NCBI GenBank assembly: GCA_945643635.1
Contig: CALZFC010000001.1
Coordinates: forward strand, 7,442,501 to 7,506,500
Direction: 5' to 3'
DNA length: 64,000 nt
Origin: Allodiplogaster sudhausi
Taxonomy: Eukaryota > Nematoda > Chromadorea > Rhabditida > Diplogasteridae
In this document: positions 45,246 through 59,280 of the stretch, in pieces
Layout: each line of letters begins with the position of its first letter
How positions within the stretch are numbered: position 1 is the stretch's first letter
Made by a program: the position numbers and the translations under genes
Notes under the pieces: model-generated
What the model was told of the DNA's origin: nothing
Database searches by the model: none
The model's input: only the letters and a program-made list of their open reading frames with translations

Positions 45246-47892
45246 CTCATACAAATCGTTTTCATATAACGACATTTTTGATCTACTTTTGGGGTTAGAA
45301 TGTTTAGGCCACTTTTTCGACCTTAGCTATCACTGACACTTTTTGGGGCATATTTTTGTTAAGATAGAGCCTAAAATTAGCTATCGAATGATAGGTTGTT
45401 CGTCGGTATTCGTTCAGGCACTTTCGAGATATAAGTTATTTTGTGGCTTTTTGGTACATTTTCATCGCACGCAGATTTTGTTAACGACCCAGGTTCGGAG
45501 TCGCGCGCGGGCAAACCCTTTTGCACGCTTTTATATGAGCTAAAACTAAACAAATTCAATGCTAGGACATAGCGCACACTCCAAGGGAGATAATGGGCAA
45601 AGATACTGAAAGCAGGTCCCCCATAGCTCCGCTAGTTAGAGTATATACTTAGCATTGCTTGATGATTATTGCCGGGGGTTGCGCGGAGCGGCGTGGTGGG
45701 CGGGGGAGTTGAGGTTTTCGAGTGGGGTTTTTTTAGGATGGAAAATGAATATTGGGGCTACGATATGGTATTGGTTTGGGATTTTTGGGATTTGGGTTTG
45801 GGGGTGGCGCCAGCGGTCAAATTTGCAACTTTTCGGCGCGCGCTTGCGCTGGGTTGGCGAGATTGAGCGTTTGTATCTTTTGTTTCAGAGAAGATGGGAA
45901 GCTGAAAAAAATAGTCACTGATAGGGCATGTCTTCAAGATTAATAGGACACAAATTGGGCGAATTCCGCCTGAGGGTCTTTCCTGTGGGCGTGGCCAAAA
46001 TTTTACCCCGTTTTTTGGCCCTTTTTTGCTCTGTTTTTTCTCACTATCGAAAATTCTGTAGGTACGATTTTCGATTCTCGAACATATATGATGTAGTTTT
46101 TCAAGGCGCATCTTCTGATCTATTGATCTGCTCCGTAGCCCTCTCAGATCGATAGATACGAGGCAAAAACCGGCCGACCAATTTTGTTAGGAGCAAACCT
46201 TTGGAAAATCAATACTCGGAGACTAAGGATTGGAGCGAGACGGGACATTCATAATATTGTTCAGTTTTTGGAGAGCTTTGAAATGAGCTTATTCCCGTTT
46301 GGCTGGGTTTCGGAAAAGTTGTCCTGAGGGGGCCGTGAAATGTAAAATTTTTGGGAGGCCCTTTCCGCGGCTGTTTTTTCTCGGGGATTGGTATTATGTC
46401 TACATGTTATATATCATTCTGTAGCTCTCGAGAAGGCGAACAAATGTCTCATACAAATCGTTTTCATATAACGACATTTTTGATCTACTTTTGGGGTTAG
46501 AATGTTTAGGCCACTTTTTCGACCTTAGCTATCACTGACACTTTTTGGGGCATATTTTTGTTAAGATAGAGCCTAAAATTAGCTATCGAATGATAGGTTG
46601 TTCGTCGGTATTCGTTCAGGCACTTTCGAGATATAAGTTATTTTGTGGCTTTTTGGTACATTTTCATCGCACGCAGATTTTGTTAACGACCCAGGTTCGG
46701 AGTCGCGCGCGGGCAAACCCTTTTGCACGCTTTTATATGAGCTAAAACTAAACAAATTCAATGCTAGGACATAGCGGAGACTCCAAGGGAGATAATGGGC
46801 AAGGATACTGAAACCAGGTCCCCCCATAGCTCTGCTAGTTAGAGTGTATACTTAGCATTGCTTGATGATTATTGCCGGGGGTTGCGCGGAGCGGCGTGGT
46901 GGGCGGGGGAGTTGAGATTTTCGAGTGGGGTTTTTTTAGGATGGAAAATGAATATTGGGGCTACGATATGGTTTTGGTTTGGGATTTTTGGGATTTGGGT
47001 TTGGGGGTGGCGCCAGCGGTCAAAGTTGCAACTTTTCGGCGCGCGCTTGCGCTGGGTTGGCGAGATTGAGCGTTTGTATCTTTTGTTTCAGAGAAGATGG
47101 GAAGCTGAAAAAAATAGTCACTGATAGGGCATGTCTTCAAGATTAATAGGACACAAATTGGGCGAATTCCGCCTGAGGGTCTTTCCTGTGGGCGTGGCCA
47201 AAATTTTACCCCGTTTTTTGGCCCTTTTTTGCTCTGTTTTTTCTCACTATCGAAAATTCTGTAGGTACGATTTTCGATTCTCGAACATATATGATGTAGT
47301 TTTTCAAGGCGCATCTTCTGATCTATTGATCTGCTCCGTAGCCCTCCCAGATCGATAGATACGAGGCAAAAACCGGCCGACCAATTTTGTTAGGAGCAAA
47401 CCTTTGGAAAATCAATACTCGGAGACTAGGGATTGGAGCGAGACGGGACATTCATAATATTGTTCAGTTTTTGGAGAGCTTTGAAATGAGCTTATTCCCG
47501 TTTGGCTGGGTTTCGGAAAAGTTGTCCTGAGGGGGCCGTGAAATCTCGAAATTTTGGGAGGACCTTTCCGCGGCTGTTTTTTCTCGGATGTTGGAGTTAT
47601 GGCAACGTGTTATATATCATTTTGTAGCTTTTGCGAAGGTGAACAAATGTCTCATACAAAACTTTTTCATACAACGACGTTTTGATCTACTTTTGGTCCG
47701 AGAATGTTCAGGCCACTTTATCGACCTTAGCTATCACTGACACTTTTTCGGTCATATTTTTATTCGAATAGAGCCTAAAATTAGCTATCGAATGGTATGT
47801 CAATTGTCGCAATTAATCCAGGCATATTCAAGATATGAATTATTTTGTGGCTTTTTGGTGCATTTTCATCGCACGCAGATTTTCTATTGACC

Positions 47893-47912
47893 CAGGTTCG
47901 AATCCGCGCGCG
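47893..47912 (+). promoter_or_regulatory. Perfect B box in satellite variant
   Basis: GGTTCGAATCC is a consensus pol III B box, in the dimer A-type unit. Most units have GGTTCGGAGTC instead. The unit also has TTAGCTATCGAATGG about 110 nt upstream, a poor A box, so a second decayed tRNA-like segment may lie near the 3' end of each unit. Confidence 0.4.
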
Positions 47913-47959
47913 AGCAAACTCTTTTGCGCTTTTTAATTCGACCCCCAATGCAAAGTTCT

Positions 47960-50900
47960 AAATGCTAGGACATAGCGCGCACTCCAAGGGAGATAATGGG
48001 AAAAAATACTGAAACCAGGTCCCCCCTTAGCTCCGCTAGTTAGAGTATCTACTTAGCATTGCTTGATGATTATTGCCGGGGGTTGCGCGGAGCGGCGTGG
48101 TGGGCGGGGGAGTTGAGATTTTCGAGTGTGGTTTTTTTAGGATGGAAAATGAATATTGGGGCTACGATATGGTATTGGTTTGGGATTTTTGGGATTTGGT
48201 TTTGGGGTCGGCGCCGGCGGCCAAAGTTGCAACTTTTCGGCGCGCACTTGCGCTGGGTTGGCGAGATTGAGCGTTTGTATCTTTTGTTTCAGAGAAGATG
48301 GGAAGTTGAAAAAAATAGTCACTGATAGGGCATGTCTTCAAGATTAATAGGACACAAATTGGGCGAATTCCGCCCGAGGGTCTTTCCTGTGGGCGTGGCC
48401 AAAATTTTAACCCGTTTTTTGGCCCTTTTTTGCTCTGTTTTTTCTCACTATCGAAAATTCTGTAGGTACGATTTTCGATTCTCGAACATATATGATGTAG
48501 TTTTACAAGGCGCATCTTCTGATCTATTGATCTGCTCCGTAGCCCTCCCAGATCGATAGATACGAGGCAAAAACCGGCCGACCAATTTTGTTAGGAGCAA
48601 ACCTTTGGAAAATCAATACTCGGAGACTAGGGATTGGAGCGAGACGGGACATTCATAATATTGTTCAGTTTTTGGAGAGCTTTGAAATGAGCTTATTCCC
48701 GTTTGGCTGGGTTTCGGAAAAGTTGTCCTGAGGGGGCCGTGAAATGTCATATTTTTGGGAGGCCCTTTCCGCGGCCGTTTTTTCTCGGGGATTGGTATTA
48801 TGTCTACATGTTATATATCATTCTGTAGCTCTCGAGTAGGCGAACAAATGTCTCATACAAATCGTTTTCATATAACGACATTTTTGATCTACTTTTGGGG
48901 TTAGAATGTTTAGGCCACTTTTTCGACCTTAGCTATCACTGACACTTTTTGGGGCATATTTTTGTTAAGATAGAGCCTAAAATTAGCTATCGAATGGTAG
49001 GTCAAGCTTTGCATTTGACCCAGGAATATTCGAGATATGAATTATTTTGTGGCTTTTTGGTACATTTTCATCGCACGCAGATATTCTTCCGACCCAGGTT
49101 CGGAGTCGCGCGCGGGCAAACCGTTTTGCGCGCTTTTATAAACGTCCTAATGCAAAGATTAAAATGCTAGGGCATAGCGGAGACTCCAAGGGAGATAATG
49201 GGCAAGGATACTGAAACCAGGTCCCCCCATAGCTCTGCTAGTTAGAGTGTATACTTAGCATTGCTTGATGATTATTGCCGGGGGTTGCGCGGAGCGGCGT
49301 GGTGGGCGGGGGAGTTGAGATTTTCGAGTGGGGTTTTTTTAGGATGGAAAATGAATATTGGGGCTACGATATGGTATTGGTTTGGGATTTTTGGGATTTG
49401 GGTTTGGGGGTGGCGCCAGCGGTCAAAGTTGCAACTTTTCGGCGCGCGCTTGCGCTGGGTTGGCGAGATTGAGCGTTTGTATCTTTTGTTTCAGAGAAGA
49501 TGGGAAGCTGAAAAAAATAGTCACTGATAGGGCATGTCTTCAAGATTAATAGGACACAAATTGGGCGAATTCCGCCTGAGGGTCTTTCCTGTGGGCGTGG
49601 CCAAAATTTTACCCCGTTTTTTGGCCCTTTTTTGCTCTGTTTTTTCTCACTATCGAAAATTCTGTAGGTACGATTTTCGATTCTCGAACATATATGATGT
49701 AGTTTTTCAAGGCGCATCTTCTGATCTATTGATCTGCTCCGTAGCCCTCCCAGATCGATAGATACGAGGCAAAAACCGGCCGACCTATTTTGTTAGGAGC
49801 AAACCTTTGGAAAATCAATACTCGGAGACTAGGGATTGGAGCGAGACGGGACATTCATAATATTGTTCAGTTTTTGGAGAGCTTTGAAATGAGCTTATTC
49901 CCGTTTGGCTGGGTTTCGGAAAAGTTGTCCTGAGGGGGCCGTGAAATCTCGAAATTTTGGGAGGACCTTTCCGCGGCTGTTTTTTCTCGGATGTTGGAGT
50001 TATGGCAACGTGTTATATATCATTTTGTAGCTTTTGCGAAGGTGAACAAATGTCTCATACAAAACTTTTTCATACAACGACGTTTTTGATCTACTTTTGG
50101 TCCGAGAATGTTCAGGCCACTTTATCGACCTTAGCTATCACTGACACTTTTTCGGTCATATTTTTATTCGAATAGAGCCTAAAATTAGCTATCGAATGGT
50201 ATGTCAATTGTCGCAATTAATCCAGGCATATTCAAGATATGAATTATTTTGTGGCTTTTTGGTGCATTTTCATCGCACGCAGATTTTCTATTGACCCAGG
50301 TTCGAATCCGCGCGCGAGCAAACTCTTTTGCGCTTTTTAATTCGACCCCCAATGCAAAGTTCTAAATGCTAGGACATAGCGCGCACTCCAAGGGAGATAA
50401 TGGGAAAAAATACTGAAACCAGGTCCCCCCTTAGCTCCGCTAGTTAGAGTATCTACTTAGCATTGCTTGATGATTATTGCCGGGGGTTGCGCGGAGCGGC
50501 GTGGTGGGCGGGGGAGTTGAGATTTTCGAGTGTGGTTTTTTTAGGATGGAAAATGAATATTGGGGCTACGATATGGTATTGGTTTGGGATTTTTGGGATT
50601 TGGTTTTGGGGTCGGCGCCGGCGGCCAAAGTTGCAACTTTTCGGCGCGCACTTGCGCTGGGTTGGCGAGATTGAGCGTTTGTATCTTTTGTTTCAGAGAA
50701 GATGGGAAGTTGAAAAAAATAGTCACTGATAGGGCATGTCTTCAAGATTAATAGGACACAAATTGGGCGAATTCCGCCCGAGGGTCTTTCCTGTGGGCGT
50801 GGCCAAAATTTTAACCCGTTTTTTGGCCCTTTTTTGCTCTGTTTTTTCTCACTATCGAAAATTCTGTAGGTACGATTTTCGATTCTCGAACATATATGAT

Positions 50901-53900
50901 GTAGTTTTACAAGGCGCATCTTCTGATCTATTGATCTGCTCCGTAGCCCTCCCAGATCGATAGATACGAGGCAAAAACCGGCCGACCAATTTTGTTAGGA
51001 GCAAACCTTTGGAAAATCAATACTCGGAGACTAGGGATTGGAGCGAGACGGGACATTCATAATATTGTTCAGTTTTTGGAGAGCTTTGAAATGAGCTTAT
51101 TCCCGTTTGGCTGGGTTTCGGAAAAGTTGTCCTGAGGGGGCCGTGAAATGTCATATTTTTGGGAGGCCCTTTCCGCGGCCGTTTTTTCTCGGGGATTGGT
51201 ATTATGTCTACATGTTATATATCATTCTGTAGCTCTCGAGTAGGCGAACAAATGTCTCATACAAATCGTTTTCATATAACGACATTTTTGATCTACTTTT
51301 GGGGTTAGAATGTTTAGGCCACTTTTTCGACCTTAGCTATCACTGACACTTTTTGGGGCATATTTTTGTTAAGATAGAGCCTAAAATTAGCTATCGAATG
51401 GTAGGTCAAGCTTTGCATTTGACCCAGGAATATTCGAGATATGAATTATTTTGTGGCTTTTTGGTACATTTTCATCGCACGCAGATATTCTTCCGACCCA
51501 GGTTCGGAGTCGCGCGCGGGCAAACCGTTTTGCGCGCTTTTATAAACGTCCTAATGCAAAGATTAAAATGCTAGGGCATAGCGGAGACTCCAAGGGAGAT
51601 AATGGGCAAGGATACTGAAACCAGGTCCCCCCATAGCTCTGCTAGTTAGAGTGTATACTTAGCATTGCTTGATGATTATTGCCGGGGGTTGCGCGGAGCG
51701 GCGTGGTGGGCGGGGGAGTTGAGATTTTCGAGTGGGGTTTTTTTAGGATGGAAAATGAATATTGGGGCTACGATATGGTATTGGTTTGGGATTTTTGGGA
51801 TTTGGGTTTGGGGGTGGCGCCAGCGGTCAAAGTTGCAACTTTTCGGCGCGCGCTTGCGCTGGGTTGGCGAGATTGAGCGTTTGTATCTTTTGTTTCAGAG
51901 AAGATGGGAAGCTGAAAAAAATAGTCACTGATAGGGCATGTCTTCAAGATTAATAGGACACAAATTGGGCGAATTCCGCCTGAGGGTCTTTCCTGTGGGC
52001 GTGGCCAAAATTTTACCCCGTTTTTTGGCCCTTTTTTGCTCTGTTTTTTCTCACTATCGAAAATTCTGTAGGTACGATTTTCGATTCTCGAACATATATG
52101 ATGTAGTTTTTCAAGGCGCATCTTCTGATCTATTGATCTGCTCCGTAGCCCTCCCAGATCGATAGATACGAGGCAAAAACCGGCCGACCTATTTTGTTAG
52201 GAGCAAACCTTTGGAAAATCAATACTCGGAGACTAGGGATTGGAGCGAGACGGGACATTCATAATATTGTTCAGTTTTTGGAGAGCTTTGAAATGAGCTT
52301 ATTCCCGTTTGGCTGGGTTTCGGAAAAGTTGTCCTGAGGGGGCCGTGAAATCTCGAAATTTTGGGAGGACCTTTCCGCGGCTGTTTTTTCTCGGATGTTG
52401 GAGTTATGGCAACGTGTTATATATCATTTTGTAGCTTTTGCGAAGGTGAACAAATGTCTCATACAAAACTTTTTCATACAACGACGTTTTTGATCTACTT
52501 TTGGTCCGAGAATGTTCAGGCCACTTTATCGACCTTAGCTATCACTGACACTTTTTCGGTCATATTTTTATTCGAATAGAGCCTAAAATTAGCTATCGAA
52601 TGGTATGTCAATTGTCGCAATTAATCCAGGCATATTCAAGATATGAATTATTTTGTGGCTTTTTGGTGCATTTTCATCGCACGCAGATTTTCTATTGACC
52701 CAGGTTCGAATCCGCGCGCGAGCAAACTCTTTTGCGCTTTTTAATTCGACCCCCAATGCAAAGTTCTAAATGCTAGGACATAGCGCGCACTCCAAGGGAG
52801 ATAATGGGAAAAAATACTGAAACCAGGTCCCCCCTTAGCTCCGCTAGTTAGAGTATCTACTTAGCATTGCTTGATGATTATTGCCGGGGGTTGCGCGGAG
52901 CGGCGTGGTGGGCGGGGGAGTTGAGATTTTCGAGTGTGGTTTTTTTAGGATGGAAAATGAATATTGGGGCTACGATATGGTATTGGTTTGGGATTTTTGG
53001 GATTTGGTTTTGGGGTCGGCGCCGGCGGCCAAAGTTGCAACTTTTCGGCGCGCACTTGCGCTGGGTTGGCGAGATTGAGCGTTTGTATCTTTTGTTTCAG
53101 AGAAGATGGGAAGTTGAAAAAAATAGTCACTGATAGGGCATGTCTTCAAGATTAATAGGACACAAATTGGGCGAATTCCGCCCGAGGGTCTTTCCTGTGG
53201 GCGTGGCCAAAATTTTACCCCGTTTTTTGGCCCTTTTTTGCTCTGTTTTTTCTCACTATCGAAAATTCTGTAGGTACGATTTTCGATTCTCGAACATATA
53301 TGATGTAGTTTTTCAAGGCGCATCTTCTGATCTATTGATCTGCTCCGTAGCCCTCCCAGATCGATAGATACGAGGCAAAAACCGGCCGACCAATTTTGTT
53401 AGGAGCAAACCTTTGGAAAATCAATACTCGGAGACTAGGGATTGGAGCGAGACGGGACATTCATAATATTGTTCAGTTTTTGGAGAGCTTTGAAATGAGC
53501 TTATTCCCGTTTGGCTGGGTTTCGGAAAAGTTGTCCTGAGGGGGCCGTGAAATGTCATATTTTTGGGAGGCCCTTTCCGCGGCCGTTTTTTCTCGGGGAT
53601 TGGTATTATGTCTACATGTTATATATCATTCTGTAGCTCTCGAGTAGGCGAACAAATGTCTCATACAAATCGTTTTCATATAACGACATTTTTGATCTAC
53701 TTTTGGGGTTAGAATGTTTAGGCCACTTTTTCGACCTTAGCTATCACTGACACTTTTTGGGGCATATTTTTGTTAAGATAGAGCCTAAAATTAGCTATCG
53801 AATGGTAGGTCAAGCTTTGCATTTGACCCAGGAATATTCGAGATATGAATTATTTTGTGGCTTTTTGGTACATTTTCATCGCACGCAGATATTCTTCCGA

Positions 53901-56450
53901 CCCAGGTTCGGAGTCGCGCGCGGGCAAACCGTTTTGCGCGCTTTTATAAACGTCCTAATGCAAAGATTAAAATGCTAGGGCATAGCGGAGACTCCAAGGG
54001 AGATAATGGGCAAGGATACTGAAACCAGGTCCCCCCATAGCTCTGCTAGTTAGAGTGTATACTTAGCATTGCTTGATGATTATTGCCGGGGGTTGCGCGG
54101 AGCGGCGTGGTGGGCGGGGGAGTTGAGATTTTCGAGTGGGGTTTTTTTAGGATGGAAAATGAATATTGGGGCTACGATATGGTATTGGTTTGGGATTTTT
54201 GGGATTTGGGTTTGGGGGTGGCGCCAGCGGTCAAAGTTGCAACTTTTCGGCGCGCGCTTGCGCTGGGTTGGCGAGATTGAGCGTTTGTATCTTTTGTTTC
54301 AGAGAAGATGGGAAGCTGAAAAAAATAGTCACTGATAGGGCATGTCTTCAAGATTAATAGGACACAAATTGGGCGAATTCCGCCTGAGGGTCTTTCCTGT
54401 GGGCGTGGCCAAAATTTTACCCCGTTTTTTGGCCCTTTTTTGCTCTGTTTTTTCTCACTATCGAAAATTCTGTAGGTACGATTTTCGATTCTCGAACATA
54501 TATGATGTAGTTTTTCAAGGCGCATCTTCTGATCTATCGATCTGCTCCGTAGCCCTCCCAGATCGATAGATACGAGGTAAAAACCGGCCGACCTATTTTG
54601 TTAGGAGCAAACCTTTGGAAAATCAATACTCGGAGACTAGGGATTGGAGCGAGACGGGACATTCATAATATTGTTCAGTTTTTGGAGAGCTTTGAAATGA
54701 GCTTATTCCCGTTTGGCTGGGTTTCGGAAAAGTTGTCCTGAGGGGGCCGTGAAATCTCGAAATTTTGGGAGGACCTTTCCGCGGCTGTTTTTTCTCGGAT
54801 GTTGGAGTTATGGCAACGTGTTATATATCATTTTGTAGCTTTTGCGAAGGTGAACAAATGTCTCATACAAAACTTTTTCATACAACGACGTTTTTGATCT
54901 ACTTTTGGTCCGAGAATGTTCAGGCCACTTTATCGACCTTAGCTATCACTGACACTTTTTCGGTCATATTTTTATTCGAATAGAGCCTAAAATTAGCTAT
55001 CGAATGGTATGTCAATTGTCGCAATTAATCCAGGCATATTCAAGATATGAATTATTTTGTGGCTTTTTGGTGCATTTTCATCGCACGCAGATTTTCTATT
55101 GACCCAGGTTCGAATCCGCGCGCGAGCAAACTCTTTTGCGCTTTTTAATTCGACCCCCAATGCAAAGTTCTAAATGCTAGGACATAGCGCGCACTCCAAG
55201 GGAGATAATGGGAAAAAATACTGAAACCAGGTCCCCCCTTAGCTCCGCTAGTTAGAGTATCTACTTAGCATTGCTTGATGATTATTGCCGGGGGTTGCGC
55301 GGAGCGGCGTGGTGGGCGGGGGAGTTGAGATTTTCGAGTGTGGTTTTTTTAGGATGGAAAATGAATATTGGGGCTACGATATGGTATTGGTTTGGGATTT
55401 TTGGGATTTGGTTTTGGGGTCGGCGCCGGTGGCCAAAGTTGCAACTTTTCGGCGCGCACTTGCGCTGGGTTGGCGAGATTGAGCGTTTGTATCTTTTGTT
55501 TCAGAGAAGATGGGAAGTTGAAAAAAATAGTCACTGATAGGGCATGTCTTCAAGATTAATAGGACACAAATTGGGCGAATTCCGCCCGAGGGTCTTTCCT
55601 GTGGGCGTGGCCAAAATTTTAACCCGTTTTTTGGCCCTTTTTTGCTCTGTTTTTTCTCACTATCGAAAATTCTGTAGGTACGATTTTCGATTCTCGAACA
55701 TATATGATGTAGTTTTACAAGGCGCATCTTCTGATCTATTGATCTGCTCCGTAGCCCTCCCAGATCGATAGATACGAGGCAAAAACCGGCCGACCAATTT
55801 TGTTAGGAGCAAACCTTTGGAAAATCAATACTCGGAGACTAGGGATTGGAGCGAGACGGGACATTCATAATATTGTTCAGTTTTTGGAGAGCTTTGAAAT
55901 GAGCTTATTCCCGTTTGGCTGGGTTTCGGAAAAGTTGTCCTGAGGGGGCCGTGAAATGTCAAATTTTTGGGAGGCCCTTTCCGCGGCCGTTTTTTCTCGG
56001 GGATTGGTATTATGTCTACATGTTATATATCATTCTGTAGCTCTCGAGTAGGCGAACAAATGTCTCATACAAATCGTTTTCATATAACGACATTTTTGAT
56101 CTACTTTTGGGGTTAGAATGTTTAGGCCACTTTTTCGACCTTAGCTATCACTGACACTTTTTGGGGCATATTTTTGTTAAGATAGAGCCTAAAGTTAGCT
56201 ATCGAATGGTAGGTCAAGCTTTGCATTTGACCCAGGAATATTCGAGATATGAATTATTTTGTGGCTTTTTGGTACATTTTCATCGCACGCAGATATTCTT
56301 CCGACCCAGGTTCGGAGTCGCGCGCGGGCAAACCGTTTTGCGCGCTTTTATAAACGTCCTAATGCAAAGATTAAAATGCTAGGGCATAGCGGAGACTCCA
56401 AGGGAGATAATGGGCAAGGATACTGAAACCAGGTCCCCCCATAGCTCTGC
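47960..56450 (+). repeat. Dimeric higher-order repeat, 2404 bp, four copies
   Basis: Two unit types alternate. Type A (starts near 47966, 50368, 52772, 55176) has GCGCGCACTCC and a GGTTCGAATCC B box. Type B (starts near 49167, 51571, 53975, 56379) has GCTAGGGCATAGCGG. Corresponding positions recur exactly every 2404 bp and sequences are almost identical within a type. This is the youngest part of the array. Confidence 0.95.
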
Positions 56451-58948
56451 TAGTTAGAGTGTATACTTAGCATTGCTTGATGATTATTGCCGGGGGTTGC
56501 GCGGAGCGGCGTGGTGGGCGGGGGAGTTGAGATTTTCGAGTGGGGTTTTTTTAGGATGGAAAATGAATATTGGGGCTACGATATGGTATTGGTTTGGGAT
56601 TTTTGGGATTTGGGTTTGGGGGTGGCGCCAGCGGTCAAATTTGCAACTTTTCGGCGCGCGCTTGCGCTGGGTTGGCGAGATTGAGCGTTTGTATCTTTTG
56701 TTTCAGAGAAGATGGGAAGCTGAAAAAAATAGTCACTGATAGGGCATGTCTTCAAGATTAATAGGACACAAATTGGGCGAATTCCGTCGAATGGTTTTTG
56801 AAGCGGGCGTGGCCAAAGTTTCAACCCGTTTTTTGGCCCTTTTTTGCTCTGTTTTTTCTCACTTTTTCAAAATCTGTACCCGCGATTTTCTTTGTTTCGA
56901 CTTCTATCATGTAGTTTTTAACAACGCATCGAATGATCTATTGCCCATGTCCTGAAAGTACCTGGATCGATAGATACAGGGCAAAAACAGGCCGACCCAT
57001 TTTGTTAGGAGCAAACATTTGAAAAATCAATACTCGGAGATTAGGGAATGGAGCGGGATGGGACATTCAGAATATTGAACACTTTTACGAGAGCTTTGAA
57101 ATGAGCCTACTCCCGTTTGGCTGGGATTCCAGGAAAGTACCCTGAGGGAGCCGTGAAATGTCGAATTTTTGGGAGGCCGTTTCCGCGGCTGTTTCTTCTC
57201 GGGGATTGGCCTTATGGCAACATGTTATATATGATCCTGTAGCTCTCGAGAAGGTGAACAAATGTCTCATACAAAAGTTTTCCATACAACGACGTTTTTG
57301 ATCTACTTTTGGTCCGAGAATGTTAGGCCACTTTTTCGACCTTAGCTATCACTGACACTTTTTGGGGCATATTTTTATTCAAATAGAGCCAAAAATTAGC
57401 TATCGAATGATAGGTTGCTCGTCAGCATTCGTTCAGGCATATTCGAGATATGAATTATTTTGTGGCTTTTTGGTACATTTTCATCGCACGCAGATATCCT
57501 ATACCGACCCAGGTTCGGAGTCGCGCGCGGGCAAATCCTTTTGCGCGTTTTAATTCGACCCCCAATGCACAGATTAAAATGCTAGGACATAGCGGAGACT
57601 CCAAGGGAGATAATGGGATAAGATACTGAAACCAGGTCCCCCCATAGCTCCGCTAGTTAGAGAATGTACTTAGAAACGCTTGTCGATTATTGCCGGGGTT
57701 TGCGCGGAGCGGCGTAGTGGGCGGTAGAGTTGAGATTTTCGAGTGGGGTTTTTTTAGGATGGTAAATGAATATTGGGGCTACGTTTTGGTATTGGTTTGG
57801 GATTTTTGGGTTTTTGTTTTGGGGGTGGCGCCAGCGGCCAAAGTTGCAACTTTTTGGCGCGCGCTTGCGCTGGGTTGGCAACTTTGAGCGTTTGCATCTT
57901 TTGAACGGAGACGAATTGGGTGAGGAAAAAAATAGTGGCTGATAGGGAATGTCTTCAAGATTAATAGGACACAAATTGGGCGAATTCCGCCGGAGGGTTT
58001 TTCCTGTGGGCGTGGCCAAAGTTTTACCCCGTTTGTTTGGCCCTTTTTGCTCTGTATTTGCTCACTATCTCAAAATATCATGTAGTTTTTGACGGCGCAT
58101 CGACTGATCTATAGCTGATCTACTGAAATTACCTAGATCGATAGATACGAGGCAAAAACAGGCGAACCCATTTTGTTAGGAGCGAACCTTTGAAAAATTA
58201 GTACTCGGAGATTTGGGACCGGAGCGGGATGGGACATTTAGAATATTGTACAGTCTTACGAGTGCTTTGAAATGAGCCTACTCGCGTTTGGTTGGGATTC
58301 CGGAAAAGTACCCTGAGGGGGCCGTGAAATGTCGAATTTTTATGAGGCCCTTTCCGCGCCTGTTTTTTCTCGGGGATTGGCCTTATGGCAACATGTTATA
58401 TATGATTATGTAGCTCTCGAGAAGACGAACAACTTTGTCATACAAAACGTTTTCATACAACGACGTTTTTGATCTACTTTTGGGGTCAGAATGTTTAGGG
58501 CACTTTTTCGACCTTAGCTATCACTGACACTTTTTGGGGCATATTTTTAATAAGATAGAGCCTAAAATTAGCTATCGAATGATAGGTTGTTCGTCGGAAT
58601 TCGTTCAGGCATATTCGAGTTCAGGCATATTCGAGATAATTTTGTGGCTTTTTGGTGCATTTTCATCGCACGCAGATTTTCTAACGACCCAGGTTCGGAG
58701 TCGCGCTCGGGCAAACACTTTTGCGCGCTTCAGTAATATGTCTTGGGCAGTAGAAAGCCTTTATAATCAAAGTTAGCAGAGAATTAATTGATGTTGGTTT
58801 GGTTTCTTTGTTATTGAACCAAAAACGACATATTAGGTATACCTTGAGAACATATTTTCTTCTAATATTTATTTATTTTCTTCTTAACACAGAATAAACA
58901 TGAAAGGCCAGGCTTATGGCACATGGTGCGTGAGTATCATAACCTGTC

Positions 58949-59280
58949 TGGTCCACTTCACTCTAAAAGTTCTTTTTTTTTTTGGAAAGTGGACTTAGAG
59001 TCATCCGTTTTAGTATCTCTTTTTTTTATTTAATCATGTTTGCGAAATAAATATAGAATAACGGTAAATTAACATTAAAAACGGTTGGAAGTATCAAAAA
59101 GTTTTTTTTTTAAAGAGATATGCACTGTGATGCCTGGTGCACTTCAAAAAAACTTTTGTCTTTCTTGGGCGACAAGATTTGGCTGTGTTCTTCTGCTCGC
59201 TCCATGTGGTGGGCACGCGCGATCGCGACAACGGCATCGTCGCCCACGGTACGCATTTTTTTATATTTGTTTTCTCAGAT
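58949..59280 (+). repeat. Dispersed repeat, copy 2 (partner at 13405)
   Basis: Same order of shared blocks as 13405-13720: ACTTCACTCTAAAA, AAGTGGACTTA, GCGAAATAAATATAGAATAAC and CCTGGTGCACTT. This copy has a GC-rich insertion (about 59211-59248) ending in a possible splice donor. The repeat occurs on both sides of the satellite. I see nothing else in 58777-58948. Confidence 0.7.

Larger units (their letters stand above)
26258..58730 (+). repeat. Satellite array, unit about 1.2 kb, about 27 units
   Basis: The array begins at CTATGCTAGGACATAG and ends at TTTTGCGCGCTT. The landmark GCTCCGCTAGTTAGAG (or near variants) recurs near 26331, 27534, 28714, 29928, 31672, 32858, 34054, 35266, 37010, 38196, 39392, 40594, 41786, 42970, 44171, 45626, 46828, 48030, 49230, 50434, 51636, 52837, 54040, 55240, 56443 and 57648. 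Spacing is near 1200 except at partial duplications (29928-31672, 35266-37010, 44171-45626). Each unit has a tRNA(Ala)-like segment, GGGCGTGGCC, an AATTGGGCGAATTC block and a GC-rich 3' hairpin. Short open frames on both strands recur only because the DNA recurs; I do not call them genes. Confidence 0.98.

Noticed and set aside
26258..58730. Recurring 60-163 codon frames in the satellite on both strands
   Set aside because: They overlap in several frames, have no known motif, change freely between variants and repeat only because the unit repeats.
26258..58730. Ribosomal DNA spacer or CRISPR-like array
   Set aside because: No rRNA sequence is present, and the repeats are contiguous long units without short spacers, in eukaryotic DNA.
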